NCBI GenBank assembly: GCA_903888645.1
Contig: CAISUK010000353.1
Span: forward strand, 1 to 35,285
From: an uncultured Pseudomonadota bacterium
GTDB lineage: Bacteria; Pseudomonadota; Gammaproteobacteria; Burkholderiales; Rhodocyclaceae
Reading direction: 5' to 3'
Length of the DNA: 35,285 bases
The position numbers were made by a program, and so were the translations under genes. The notes beneath the pieces are model-generated. The model saw only the letters and a program-made list of their open reading frames with translations. It did no database searches and was not told the origin of the DNA. Shown here in pieces: positions 19,139-28,521 of this stretch; position 1 is the stretch's first letter, and every line of letters starts with the position of its first letter.

Positions 19139-19981
19139 ATGTTCATGACATTTGGGCGGGGAGCCTTGCTGGCGCTCCTGGCAGTGGCGCTGACAAGCCA
19201 GGCGGCCAACGAGGTGTCGCTGACCGCGGAACAGATCGTGGAGAAGAACGTGGCGGCGCGCGGCGGGCTCGACGCGTGGCGCAAGATCGGGACGATGGCC
19301 TGGCTAGGCCATGTCGAGACGCCGAACGTGCCGGGCGGGTCGATGCCCTTCATCCTTGAGTTCCGGCGACCCAACCAGACCCGATTCTCGGTCGATCCGC
19401 AGGGGCAACCCGGCATGCGCGTCTTCGACGGCAGCAACGGCTGGAAGGTGCGACCTGCCGGTAACGGGTCGGCGGACGTTCAGCCCTACGCGAACGAGGA
19501 ACTGAAGGCGGCGCGCGATGGCGCCGGTCTCGACGGGCCGCTGATCGACTACCAGACCAAGGGCATCGGCGTCGCCCTCGACGGCCCCGATAACGTCGAC
19601 GGACAACCGGCCTATCGCCTCCTAATCAAGTTGCCATCGGGCAGTCGCCAGCATGTCTGGGTGGACGCCAAGACCTTCCTCGATATCCGTTCCGACCGCG
19701 AGGCGGTCGACAAGCAGGGTCGCACTGGCATCATCTGGACGTCCTACCGGAATTTCCAGTCAGTCGACGGCCTGCGGATTCCGATGACGATCGAACGCAG
19801 CGCAGCGGGCGCCAAGGTGACAGACATGATGGTCATCGACCGCGTCGTCCTCAATCCGGATATCCATGCGCAGGCCTTCGCCAAACCCGATGTGCCGGTG
19901 GCGCGGCGCAAGGTGGTGGTCGATGCCCGCAAGCCGCCACCTGGCGCACGAGACCAATCCGGCGCGACCGGTGCCAGGTGA
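19139..19981 (+). CDS. LolA-like / outer-membrane lipoprotein-sorting-type periplasmic protein (paralog B)
   Basis: LTAEQIVEKNVAARGGLDAWRKIGTMAWLGHV aligns by eye with paralog A; GSNGWKVRPA; signal peptide at N-terminus. Confidence 0.7.
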   Translation: MFMTFGRGALLALLAVALTSQAANEVSLTAEQIVEKNVAARGGLDAWRKIGTMAWLGHVETPNVPGGSMPFILEFRRPNQTRFSVDPQGQPGMRVFDGSNGWKVRPAGNGSADVQPYANEELKAARDGAGLDGPLIDYQTKGIGVALDGPDNVDGQPAYRLLIKLPSGSRQHVWVDAKTFLDIRSDREAVDKQGRTGIIWTSYRNFQSVDGLRIPMTIERSAAGAKVTDMMVIDRVVLNPDIHAQAFAKPDVPVARRKVVVDARKPPPGARDQSGATGAR

Positions 19982-21624
19982 TGACGGCGGGATTGGCGGT
20001 TCGCCACGGGTTGCTCGGCATAGTATGGGCGCTGGCCGCATCGACCAGCGGTTGGGCTGCCGCGACGCTACCCGACAAGGTCGGCGAAGCCATCTTCCGG
20101 CAAGGCATGTTGGCCTCAGGCCAAGCACTGGTGGGAACCCGCGCTGCCGACACCCGCGTTGCGGGTGCGGCGGCGGCCTGCGTCAATTGCCATCGGCGCA
20201 GCGGCCTGGGCTCGAAAGAGGGGCGAATTGACATTCCGCCCGTCACCGGGCGCTATCTGTTTCATGCGAGCTCCGAGAAATCTGACGATGTTGACCTTCC
20301 TTTCGTCGAGACCATGCGCATCAATCGCGAAGCCTACACGGACGAGGCCCTCGCCCGGGCGATACGTGAGGGGCTGGACGTGCAAGGAAAGCCGCTGGGC
20401 GACCTGATGCCACGTTTCGAACTCGGCGACAAGGACATGGCCGGCCTGATCGCTTACCTAAAGGGGATGGACCATCCCCGGCAGCCCGGGGTCACCAGCA
20501 CGGTTCTGCATTTCGCCACCATCATCACGCCGGACGCCGATCCGCTCAAGCGTCGCGGCATGCTCGACGTGCTGGAAAACTACTTTGCCAGCCGCAACCG
20601 GGTGCAGATGGCTCCAGGCGCGCCATTGCGCGCTTCACGCAAGATGATGTTCATGGTGCATCGCCGCTGGCAATTGCACGTCTGGGAGCTGACCGGTCCA
20701 GCCGAAGCGTGGGAAGACCAACTCAGTAAGCATCTGGCCGCGGAGCCGGTGATGGCGGTGATCTCGGGTCTGGGCGGGCGCAACTGGGCGCCCGTCCAGG
20801 CCTTCTGCGAACACCAGTCGGTGCCCTGTTTCTTTCCCAATGTCGAAGTGCCGCCGGCCAACGCCGACAGTGATTTCTACTCGACTTATTTTTCCCAAGG
20901 CCTGCTGCTGGAGGCAGCCTTGATCGCCAAGCGGGTTCTCGATCCGGCAGGCGAAAAGGCGGTCATGTCGGTGCTGCAGGTCTACCGCGCCGGCGACAGC
21001 GGTGAGGCAGCAGCAGCGTCCCTCGCCGCGGCGCTGAAGAATCGCGGTATCACGGTCCGCAGCCATGTATTGGCCAAAGTCTCGGCGGGTCAGGAGGTCG
21101 CCGCTGCGGTGCGCCAGGCCAAGCCCGCCGATGTCATGGTCCTCTGGCTGCGCCCGCCCGACCTGGCAGCGCTTGGCAGTGCCACGACGGTCCCGGATAC
21201 GGTCTATCTGTCCGGCCTGATGGGCGAACTCGAACACGCGCCGCTGCCTGCCGATTGGCGGGAGCGCAGCCATATTGCCTACCCGTTCGATTTGCCTGAG
21301 CGGCGCCGTGTGCGTGTCGATTTTCCGCTCGGCTGGTTCCGCATGAAGCAAATCCCGGTCGTCGATGAACGTCTGCAGGCCGATACCTACCTCGCCTGCG
21401 GCTTGGTGGCCGAAACCTTGAGCCACATGACCGACGCCTTCATCCGCGACTATCTGGTCGAGCGGCTTCAGGACATGCTTGCGCACCGCATCATCACCGG
21501 CTATTACCCGCGCCTGGCGCTCGCCCCGGGCCAGCGCTTCGCTTCCAAAGGTGGTTACATCGTCCGTTTCGCCCAGCCGAGCGGGCCGCAGGTGGTCGCT
21601 GAAGGCGACTGGATCGTGCCCTGA
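19978..21624 (+). CDS. Exported monoheme cytochrome c fused to a periplasmic-binding-protein-like domain
   Basis: Single CXXCH (CVNCHRRSG), downstream LMPRFELGDKDMAGLIAYLKGM typical of class I cytochrome c axial Met region; then ~370 aa alpha/beta region (TVLHFATIITPDADPLKRRGMLDVLENYF...). Overlaps the upstream stop; likely ATG at 19981. Confidence 0.8.
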   Translation: MMTAGLAVRHGLLGIVWALAASTSGWAAATLPDKVGEAIFRQGMLASGQALVGTRAADTRVAGAAAACVNCHRRSGLGSKEGRIDIPPVTGRYLFHASSEKSDDVDLPFVETMRINREAYTDEALARAIREGLDVQGKPLGDLMPRFELGDKDMAGLIAYLKGMDHPRQPGVTSTVLHFATIITPDADPLKRRGMLDVLENYFASRNRVQMAPGAPLRASRKMMFMVHRRWQLHVWELTGPAEAWEDQLSKHLAAEPVMAVISGLGGRNWAPVQAFCEHQSVPCFFPNVEVPPANADSDFYSTYFSQGLLLEAALIAKRVLDPAGEKAVMSVLQVYRAGDSGEAAAASLAAALKNRGITVRSHVLAKVSAGQEVAAAVRQAKPADVMVLWLRPPDLAALGSATTVPDTVYLSGLMGELEHAPLPADWRERSHIAYPFDLPERRRVRVDFPLGWFRMKQIPVVDERLQADTYLACGLVAETLSHMTDAFIRDYLVERLQDMLAHRIITGYYPRLALAPGQRFASKGGYIVRFAQPSGPQVVAEGDWIVP

Positions 21625-21747
21625 TTCGGACAAACCTTACAAAAACTTCCGATGGGACTGATTGTTGATAAATCTGTTGACGACTATCATCGGCCTTGGT
21701 CGCCAGAGATTTGTTGACAGGGCCACAAGTGCCGCTGGGTCGGCACA

Positions 21748-22227
21748 GTGTTCGGAGGATCGAAAGAAATTTTTCTGGGCAATCTAACCATGGGACGACG
21801 AAATTTCCAAATGACGTTGGGCGACGACTGTGATGAAGAAGAGTTGCACGTCATCGACCAGCAGCACTTGCATATCTATCAGCTGGTAAAAGACTTCAGC
21901 ACGGCTCTGCGCGGGGATTGCGACCGGGACAAATTGCTACTGATACTTGAAGAAACCATCCGAAGCGCACGAGTCAACTTTGCGACTGAAGAACGGCTGC
22001 TACAGGATGTCGACATAGCCCGTTACCAGACTCACAGGAACGCGCATCGATTGATTACCGACGAGCTGAAGTTGTTCCAGGGTTTCGTCGTCGTCAGTCG
22101 CTCGGTGACCTTCGCCCAATGCGTTCATGCGATGGATTCGCTTCTGGTACACCACATCCAGGACGATCCAACCTACTTTGCACATTACGATGAGTCACTC
22201 CAAATGACTCGAGCCGACGGCTGTTAG
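21748..22227 (+). CDS. Bacteriohemerythrin-like protein
   Basis: VIDQQHLHIYQLVKDF ... FATEERLLQDVDIARYQTHRNAHRLITDEL ... LLVHHIQDDPTYFAHY follows the hemerythrin ligand pattern; start may be ATG at 21790. Confidence 0.75.
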   Translation: MFGGSKEIFLGNLTMGRRNFQMTLGDDCDEEELHVIDQQHLHIYQLVKDFSTALRGDCDRDKLLLILEETIRSARVNFATEERLLQDVDIARYQTHRNAHRLITDELKLFQGFVVVSRSVTFAQCVHAMDSLLVHHIQDDPTYFAHYDESLQMTRADGC

Positions 22228-22962
22228 GCCAAGAGCATCCTGTCGTCAGATCGGCGAAGTTCGCTAACTCAGTGGTCCTCCCGAGTTTATCCGGGCGGAA
22301 CTCCATGCCAGGATGCCGCAGCAGGGAAGGCCGTGTCGTTTTGAATCACTACGCTAGCGCTTTCAGAAGGCGAATACTCTTCGTCACACGGAATTGCGCG
22401 CTCTTCGTATTTGCGCACGCGAACCAGTTCTGCTTCCAGAGATCAACATCCTCGGCCGACCTGCATGCCGCAATGGTTTTCCATACAGCCACGTGCTCTG
22501 GATAGGAGAACGCAATCGCCGACCCCGTCACGAAGTCTTTATTAGCCGAGTCAGAGAAGGTCAGCACCTAAACTCGAGCGGCAGGTTCAGGATCAGAAAG
22601 CTGCCTTTGAATTTGAAATTGTCACCAGGCCGCAGTGGGTCGGACTGAGCCACTGAGCATCACCCCCAAGTGAAACGCCAATAGCATTGTGCGCTGCATT
22701 ATTTTTTGTCAATCACGATATCCGGATCGTCGTTTTCATAACGCCAAGCCAGCAGATTCGGAATCTCACTGTGCTCATGGCAGGCGACAGACTCGGAAAT
22801 GTATCGGAACCCGGTCCAACGACTCCAAGCATGATTGATAAGTAGATTGCCGAATGGGCAGGATTGATGTTGAATGGCTACCATCATCTTTGAACCCGCT
22901 GGCCGTAGCTGATGTCCAATCTGACCATGGCCAAGGTCCGATCTGCCCCTTGGAGGGACACC

Positions 22963-23421
22963 ATGATTCAACTCAACGTTAACGGCAAAACTCATCAGGT
23001 CGATGTCGAGCCGGATACGCCGCTGCTTTGGGCATTGCGCGATACCCTGCTTCTGACCGGCACCAAGTATGGCTGTGGTCAGGCGCTGTGCGGCGCATGC
23101 ACCGTGCATGTCGATGGTTCGCCACTGCGTTCCTGTACCACGCCCGTCTCGGCGGTGATTGGCCGCAAGATCACGACCATCGAAGCCATCGACGCCAACC
23201 GTGTAGGCAAGGCGGTGCAGGAAGCGTGGCGCAAACTGGACGTGGTTCAGTGCGGTTATTGCCAGTCAGGCCAGATCATGAGCGCCGTAGCGCTGCTGAC
23301 CAAGAACCGAAAACCCAGCGACGCCGATATTGACAATGCCATGTCCGGCAACCTGTGCCGTTGCGCTACCTATGTGCGCATCCGCGCGGCGATTCATGAA
23401 GCAGCCAAGGCCCTCGGCTAG
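22963..23421 (+). CDS. iorA: (2Fe-2S)-binding subunit of molybdenum hydroxylase, isoquinoline 1-oxidoreductase alpha-type
   Basis: [52 protein letters not shown] and [16 protein letters not shown]...[15 protein letters not shown]. Confidence 0.93.
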   Translation: MIQLNVNGKTHQVDVEPDTPLLWALRDTLLLTGTKYGCGQALCGACTVHVDGSPLRSCTTPVSAVIGRKITTIEAIDANRVGKAVQEAWRKLDVVQCGYCQSGQIMSAVALLTKNRKPSDADIDNAMSGNLCRCATYVRIRAAIHEAAKALG

Positions 23422-23430
23422 GAGAACACC

Positions 23431-25638
23431 ATGAGCGAATTTGCCATCGAAAACCTCAGCCGGCGCAATTTCTTGCAGGGTAGCGCCGGGCTGACCCTGG
23501 GATTCTGTCTTCCCGCATTGGCAACTGCCGCTGGCGGCCCAGGCAAGGCCGCTGACGGTATCGTGGGCGCCAGCAACTTTGAGCCAAACGCCTTTTTGCG
23601 CATCGGTGCCGACAATACCGTAACGGTGTTTTCCAAGCATCTGGAAATGGGTCAGGGCACCTACACCGGACTGGCCACCATCGTCGCCGACGAACTCGAT
23701 GCGGACTGGAAGACCGTGCGCGTCGAAGCTGCAGCTGCCGACGCCAAGCGCTACAACAATCTCTTGTGGGGTCCGGCACAAGGGACCGGCGGCAGCACCG
23801 CCATGGCCAATTCCTGGGAACAGATGCGCAAAGCCGGGGCTGCCGGTCGCGCCATGCTGGTCAGCGCCGCAGCGCTCAAGTGGAATGTTCAGGCCAGCGA
23901 AATTTCGGTGCGCGACGGCGTTGTCCGCCATGCCGCAACCAAACGCTCCGCGACCTTCGGCCAACTGGCCGCGCTGGCCGCTGCGCAGGCTGTGCCTGGC
24001 GAGGTCACGCTCAAGGATCCGAAGGATTTTCGCCTGATCGGCAAGCAGGCCAACCGCAAGGACAGCGTCGACAAGACCAACGGCAAAGCCCAATTCACCC
24101 AGGATGTGCATTTGCCGGGCATGCTGGTGGCACTGGTGGCGCATCCGCCGCGCTTCGGTGCGACCGTCAAGTCATTCGATGCCGGGCGCGCCAAGGCAGT
24201 TCGCGGTGTCGTTGATGTCGTGCAGATTCCACAAGGCGTGGCTGTGTTGGCAAAAGACACCTGGAGCGCCAAGAAGGGTCGCGACGCGCTCGGCGTAAGC
24301 TGGGACGAAAGCGCCGCCTTCAAGCTGGGTAGCGATGACATCCTGGCGCAGTACAAGGAACTGGCCAAGACGCCCGGCCTGGTGGCCAAGCAGATCGGCG
24401 ATTCGACGGCCGCCTTCACCAAGGCGGCGAAAGTTGTGCGCGCCAGTTTCGATTTCCCGTATCTCGCCCACGCCGCCATGGAGCCGATGAATTGCGTCAT
24501 CCGGCTGACTGCCGATGGCTGCGAAGTCTGGAATGGCGAGCAAATGCACACCGGCGACCAATACGCGCTGGCGGCACTCTTCGGTCTCAAGGTGGAGCAG
24601 GTAAAGATCAACACGCTGTATGCCGGCGGCAGCTTCGGCCGGCGTGCCAGCAAGGATTCCGACTATGTGCTGGAGGCTGCGCAGATCGTCAAGGCGATCG
24701 CCGGCAAGGCGCCCGTCAAGCTGGTCTGGCTGCGCGAGGACGATATGCGCGCGGGTTATTTCCGGCCGCTCTTCCACCATGCCATGGAGGCAGCGCTGGA
24801 TGGCAGCGGCAATATCACGGCGTGGCGTCACCGGCTGGTTGGGCAGTCGATCGTCGCCGGTTCGCCGTTCGAAAAGATGCTGGTCAAGGATGGTGTCGAC
24901 GCGGTCTCGGTGGAGGGTGCGGCCAATCTGCCTTACGCGATTCCCAATCTCACGGTGGAACTGCACACGCCGACCAACATCATGGTCCCGGTGCTATGGT
25001 GGCGCTCGGTCGGTTCCTCGCATACGGCATATTCTACCGAAACTTTTTTCGACGAACTGGCGGCGGCGGCCGGCAAGGATCCGGTGGCGCTGCGCCTCGA
25101 ACTGCTCGCTGAACACCCGCGCCACGCGGGCGTTCTCAAACTGGCCGCCGAAAAGGCCGGCTGGGGAACCACACTCAAATCCGGTAAAGCCGGCGAACGG
25201 CGCGGTCGCGGTATCGCGGTGCATGAATCGTTCAATTCCTATGTCGCCCAGGTGGCCGAAGTCACGGTTAAAGCCGACGGCACCATCAAGGTGGATCGCG
25301 TCGTCTGCGCGGTTGATTGCGGTGTCGCCATCAACCCGGACAATATTCGCGCGCAGGTCGAAGGCTCGGTCGGTTTCGCCCTCTCCGCGGCGCTGCACGG
25401 CGAAATCACGCTTCGCGAAGGACGCGTGGAACAAGGTAACTTTGATAGTTATCCAAGCTTGCACATCGGCGAAATGCCCGCTGTCGAGGTCCATATCGTG
25501 GCGTCGACCAAGGCGCCAACCGGAATTGGCGAACCGGGGGTACCCTCTGTGGCACCGGCCGTCGCCAACGCAATCGCCGCTGCGACCGGCAAGCGCTGTT
25601 ATCGCCTGCCCTTCAGGCCGGCCGATCTTCTTGCCTGA
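23431..25638 (+). CDS. iorB: Molybdopterin-binding subunit of aldehyde/xanthine dehydrogenase family, isoquinoline 1-oxidoreductase beta-type, Tat-like signal
   Basis: [22 protein letters not shown] Tat-like leader; [104 protein letters not shown]. Confidence 0.93.
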   Translation: MSEFAIENLSRRNFLQGSAGLTLGFCLPALATAAGGPGKAADGIVGASNFEPNAFLRIGADNTVTVFSKHLEMGQGTYTGLATIVADELDADWKTVRVEAAAADAKRYNNLLWGPAQGTGGSTAMANSWEQMRKAGAAGRAMLVSAAALKWNVQASEISVRDGVVRHAATKRSATFGQLAALAAAQAVPGEVTLKDPKDFRLIGKQANRKDSVDKTNGKAQFTQDVHLPGMLVALVAHPPRFGATVKSFDAGRAKAVRGVVDVVQIPQGVAVLAKDTWSAKKGRDALGVSWDESAAFKLGSDDILAQYKELAKTPGLVAKQIGDSTAAFTKAAKVVRASFDFPYLAHAAMEPMNCVIRLTADGCEVWNGEQMHTGDQYALAALFGLKVEQVKINTLYAGGSFGRRASKDSDYVLEAAQIVKAIAGKAPVKLVWLREDDMRAGYFRPLFHHAMEAALDGSGNITAWRHRLVGQSIVAGSPFEKMLVKDGVDAVSVEGAANLPYAIPNLTVELHTPTNIMVPVLWWRSVGSSHTAYSTETFFDELAAAAGKDPVALRLELLAEHPRHAGVLKLAAEKAGWGTTLKSGKAGERRGRGIAVHESFNSYVAQVAEVTVKADGTIKVDRVVCAVDCGVAINPDNIRAQVEGSVGFALSAALHGEITLREGRVEQGNFDSYPSLHIGEMPAVEVHIVASTKAPTGIGEPGVPSVAPAVANAIAAATGKRCYRLPFRPADLLA

Positions 25639-25705
25639 GCCGGATAGCCCAAGCAGAGATCGCCGCTTCGCCGTGGTCGGGGCCGCAGTGGTCGCCGATT
25701 AGCGC

Positions 25706-26794
25706 CTACCTGCTGTCACTTGCCGAATTGGGCGATTGGGGAACGAAACCCATCCAGGTGCCACTTTCGATGGTTTTCGGCGCTACCTTCCGGCCCTGAT
25801 AGAAAATATTGATGTTTCTGCCTTGCGCAACGCGAAATATTTCATTCCTGGCAATCGCGATCGTTTGCGCGGCGCCTTGAGGAACATCGATGCGCGTGCC
25901 CTCGCCCGGATCCTGACGCTTCTTCTTGAACAATACGGCTGGCTCCTTGCCGATCACTGAAAAAACGCCGGCTGGCTTGCCTGGGTTGACCCCTTGCACC
26001 ACGACCACCTTGTCTGAATCGACTTCAACGCTGTCAGCGGGAGTTGCCCGGGTGACGGTCTGGCTATCCGGCAAAGTGCTTTGCTCGACAGAAACATTCC
26101 CCGCGCTGGCAGGGGATTGTTGACTATCCTTCAGCCCGCTATTTTCCACGGGTGCGGATTGCGCCAGCGATGCGCCAGCGGCTGAAGGTTCAGCCTTTTG
26201 GGCAGCATCGGAAGGCGCTGGCGTAGCCGGAATCGGATCCCGGTTCATCCACGCGGCCATGGCGACTGCCACAAGCAGAACAACCACGCCGCCGAATTTG
26301 CGCCAACCCCATCGGCGCTCGCCAAGCCCGCTGTCGGCGCTTAGTGCGCCGGCGATAGGCGCATCGTATGTCTTGACATCCGGCCTATCCAAATTTGCGG
26401 AACGATTATCCAGAACGGATAAACCGTCAGACCTTCCGGGAATCAGCGATCCCTCGATGACGCCACCCGAATTTATGCCGATTTCCATATAAAACGCGTC
26501 GCCTGCTATCCAACCGGACTGCTGAATTACGATGGATTCCGACGAATGGACTAGTCCGTTGAGGCGCCCGCCGACTACGATGTGCGGGGCTGTGATGGTG
26601 CCGGTGACAATGCCCGACTTGCCCACAACCGCCGCTCCATTGGCATCCTCGGCGCAGGAAACGTCGCCGAGGACGTCTCCCTGAATACGCAGGACGCCAG
26701 TAAAACTGATATTGCCGGAAATGCGAGCGCCAGCCCCGATCAACGTATCGGTGCGGCTCTGCGAATAACCCGCGCTCTTGCCATTGCCGGCCAA
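25706..26794 (-). CDS. Bactofilin (polymer-forming cytoskeletal) domain fused to TM segment and C-terminal periplasmic-type domain
   Basis: DTLIGAGARISGNISFTGVLRIQGDVLGDVSC...IVTGTITAPHIVVGGRLNGLVHSSESIVIQQSGWIAGDAFY; TM-like GGVVVLLVAVAMAAWM; C-terminal DVPQGAAQTIAIARNEIFRVAQGRNINIFYQGRKVAPKTIESGTWMGFVP. Confidence 0.85.
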   Translation of the reverse strand: MAGNGKSAGYSQSRTDTLIGAGARISGNISFTGVLRIQGDVLGDVSCAEDANGAAVVGKSGIVTGTITAPHIVVGGRLNGLVHSSESIVIQQSGWIAGDAFYMEIGINSGGVIEGSLIPGRSDGLSVLDNRSANLDRPDVKTYDAPIAGALSADSGLGERRWGWRKFGGVVVLLVAVAMAAWMNRDPIPATPAPSDAAQKAEPSAAGASLAQSAPVENSGLKDSQQSPASAGNVSVEQSTLPDSQTVTRATPADSVEVDSDKVVVVQGVNPGKPAGVFSVIGKEPAVLFKKKRQDPGEGTRIDVPQGAAQTIAIARNEIFRVAQGRNINIFYQGRKVAPKTIESGTWMGFVPQSPNSASDSR

Positions 26795-27104
26795 AGGATG
26801 CGCCTTTCTTTACCAACAGGATAAAGTCATGAATTCTGCCGAGTCGCTGGAAAAAAAACAGTCATCGCGACGAACGCATTATGCAGCGATTGGCAGCCTG
26901 GTGGAATCCTGTCAGCAGGTCAATTCAATGCACGAGTCGTATTTTCATGAAAGCGGTTGGGCCATGAACTGCCACTGACCATCTGCATTGCAGCAATTCG
27001 GAACCCGGCAAACTGGCCATATTGGATTCATTGGTTCCTGCGAACATTGGCAGCGGCCTTGTCAGATACAATGACAATAGTCGTAACCGCAATGAATCGC
27101 CATC

Positions 27105-28340
27105 ATGCAGAAAACAGCCGTCGAGCATCTACAACCAGGTGTCTTCATTTCGCTGGCGAACCTCGGTTGGCTGGATCACCCTTTCATGCTCAACGCATTC
27201 TGCATCTCCAGCGAGAAGCAGATTAGTACGCTCAAGGCCATGGGCCTGAAGGAAGTCTCCTGGGATCCTGCGCGCAGCAAAACCCAGCCGCTGGCTGTCT
27301 CGAAAGCTCCGCTTGAAGAAGATTTTGGTGCTGCCGCACTGGACGGCATGCTCAGGGAGAAGCGGAGACGCGTTGAACGCGTTCGCGCCCACCGCGAACA
27401 GTTCGCAAGACATGAACGAGAATACGAAAAAGACACTGCAACTGCCCGCGACCTCTTGAAATTGCTGGCGCCTCGGCCGATGGAAGCGCATTCGCAAGCC
27501 AAGGCGCTGGTCGGTCACATGGTGGATAGTCTGATCGCTGCCGAAAGCGAGGTTGTCCATCTGGTCAATAGCAAGGGCAAGGAGATCGGGCAGGCTTCTC
27601 ACTCGCTCAATGTCTCCGTACTTTCCCTGCTGCTCGGCAAAGCCTTGAGGCTGTCGGAAGAGGAGATGAAATGGTTGGGCATGGGCGCACTGTTTCATGA
27701 CGCCGGGAAGTCCGAGGTTCCCTTGCGCATCCTGCGCGCCAGCAGCCGCACACAACCTGAGGAAGAGTTCTATCGCGCTCATGTCGGCTATGGCATCAAG
27801 GTAATCGCCGGCATCCGTGACCTTGCGGTTCCCGTCCGGAATATTATTGCCTGCCACCATGAGTGCTGGGATGGTAGCGGCTTTCCCAACCGGCTGGTGG
27901 CAGAGAAAATCCCCAAACTGGCAAGAATCGTTGCGCTGGCCAATCGCTACGACAACCTCTGCAATCCGTTTGATGTGAAGCAATCAAAGACACCGGCAGA
28001 AACAATCACCCATCTATTCAAGAAGGAAGCCGCGCATTTTCAGACCGAGATGCTGCAAGTCTTCGTCAAGACGCTCGGCGTGTATCCAGCTGGGAGTTTT
28101 GTCGGACTCTCCAACGGCGCGATCGGATTGGTGATCGAGTCGAATTCGGCTGACATCCTCCATCCCCTGCTCATGCTCTACGACCCGGATATACCACGTG
28201 CCGAGGCGATCCTGCTCGATCTGCGCGATGCCGACCTGGCGGTGACGAGCGCGATCAATCCGGCGACCCTGCCGATGGAAGTCATCGAATATCTGGCGCC
28301 GCGCGGTCGGGTGGATTACTACATCGGCGCGCCGCCTTAG
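27105..28340 (+). CDS. HD-GYP domain protein (candidate cyclic-di-GMP phosphodiesterase)
   Basis: MGALFHDAGKSEVP (HD motif) and NIIACHHECWDGSGFPNRLVAEKIPKLARIVALANRYDNLCNP (HD-GYP region); N-terminal DUF3391-like segment. Confidence 0.88.
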   Translation: MQKTAVEHLQPGVFISLANLGWLDHPFMLNAFCISSEKQISTLKAMGLKEVSWDPARSKTQPLAVSKAPLEEDFGAAALDGMLREKRRRVERVRAHREQFARHEREYEKDTATARDLLKLLAPRPMEAHSQAKALVGHMVDSLIAAESEVVHLVNSKGKEIGQASHSLNVSVLSLLLGKALRLSEEEMKWLGMGALFHDAGKSEVPLRILRASSRTQPEEEFYRAHVGYGIKVIAGIRDLAVPVRNIIACHHECWDGSGFPNRLVAEKIPKLARIVALANRYDNLCNPFDVKQSKTPAETITHLFKKEAAHFQTEMLQVFVKTLGVYPAGSFVGLSNGAIGLVIESNSADILHPLLMLYDPDIPRAEAILLDLRDADLAVTSAINPATLPMEVIEYLAPRGRVDYYIGAPP

Positions 28341-28399
28341 GCATGGCCGAAGAATTCCTTCCATTCAGCTGAATGAAGTCTTGATAGTTGCCGCGAGAG

Positions 28400-28480
28400 C
28401 ACCGATAATGTGGGCACGGTTGTAATTCCGGCAAACTGGCGGCGTTTTGGACAGGGGTTCGATTCCCCTCACCTCCACCC
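28400..28480 (+). ncRNA. ssrA: Permuted tmRNA, acceptor piece (T-arm and 3' acceptor strand); 5' boundary approximate
   Basis: T-arm AGGGG-TTCGATT-CCCCT (28453-28469) followed directly by acceptor strand CACCTCC (28470-28476) and ACC; CACCTCC pairs with GGGGGTG at 28522-28528 including a G-U at pair 3. Confidence 0.85.
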
Positions 28481-28521
28481 AAGAGCATTGGCAGTGACGT
28501 GTCATCGACGTGTTCTTGGGT

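Noticed and set aside
28453-28480. Apparent tRNA 3' end (T-arm plus acceptor)
   Set aside because: There is no upstream anticodon or D-arm fitting a tRNA, and the acceptor strand pairs with the downstream tmRNA coding piece, so it is the permuted tmRNA acceptor piece.
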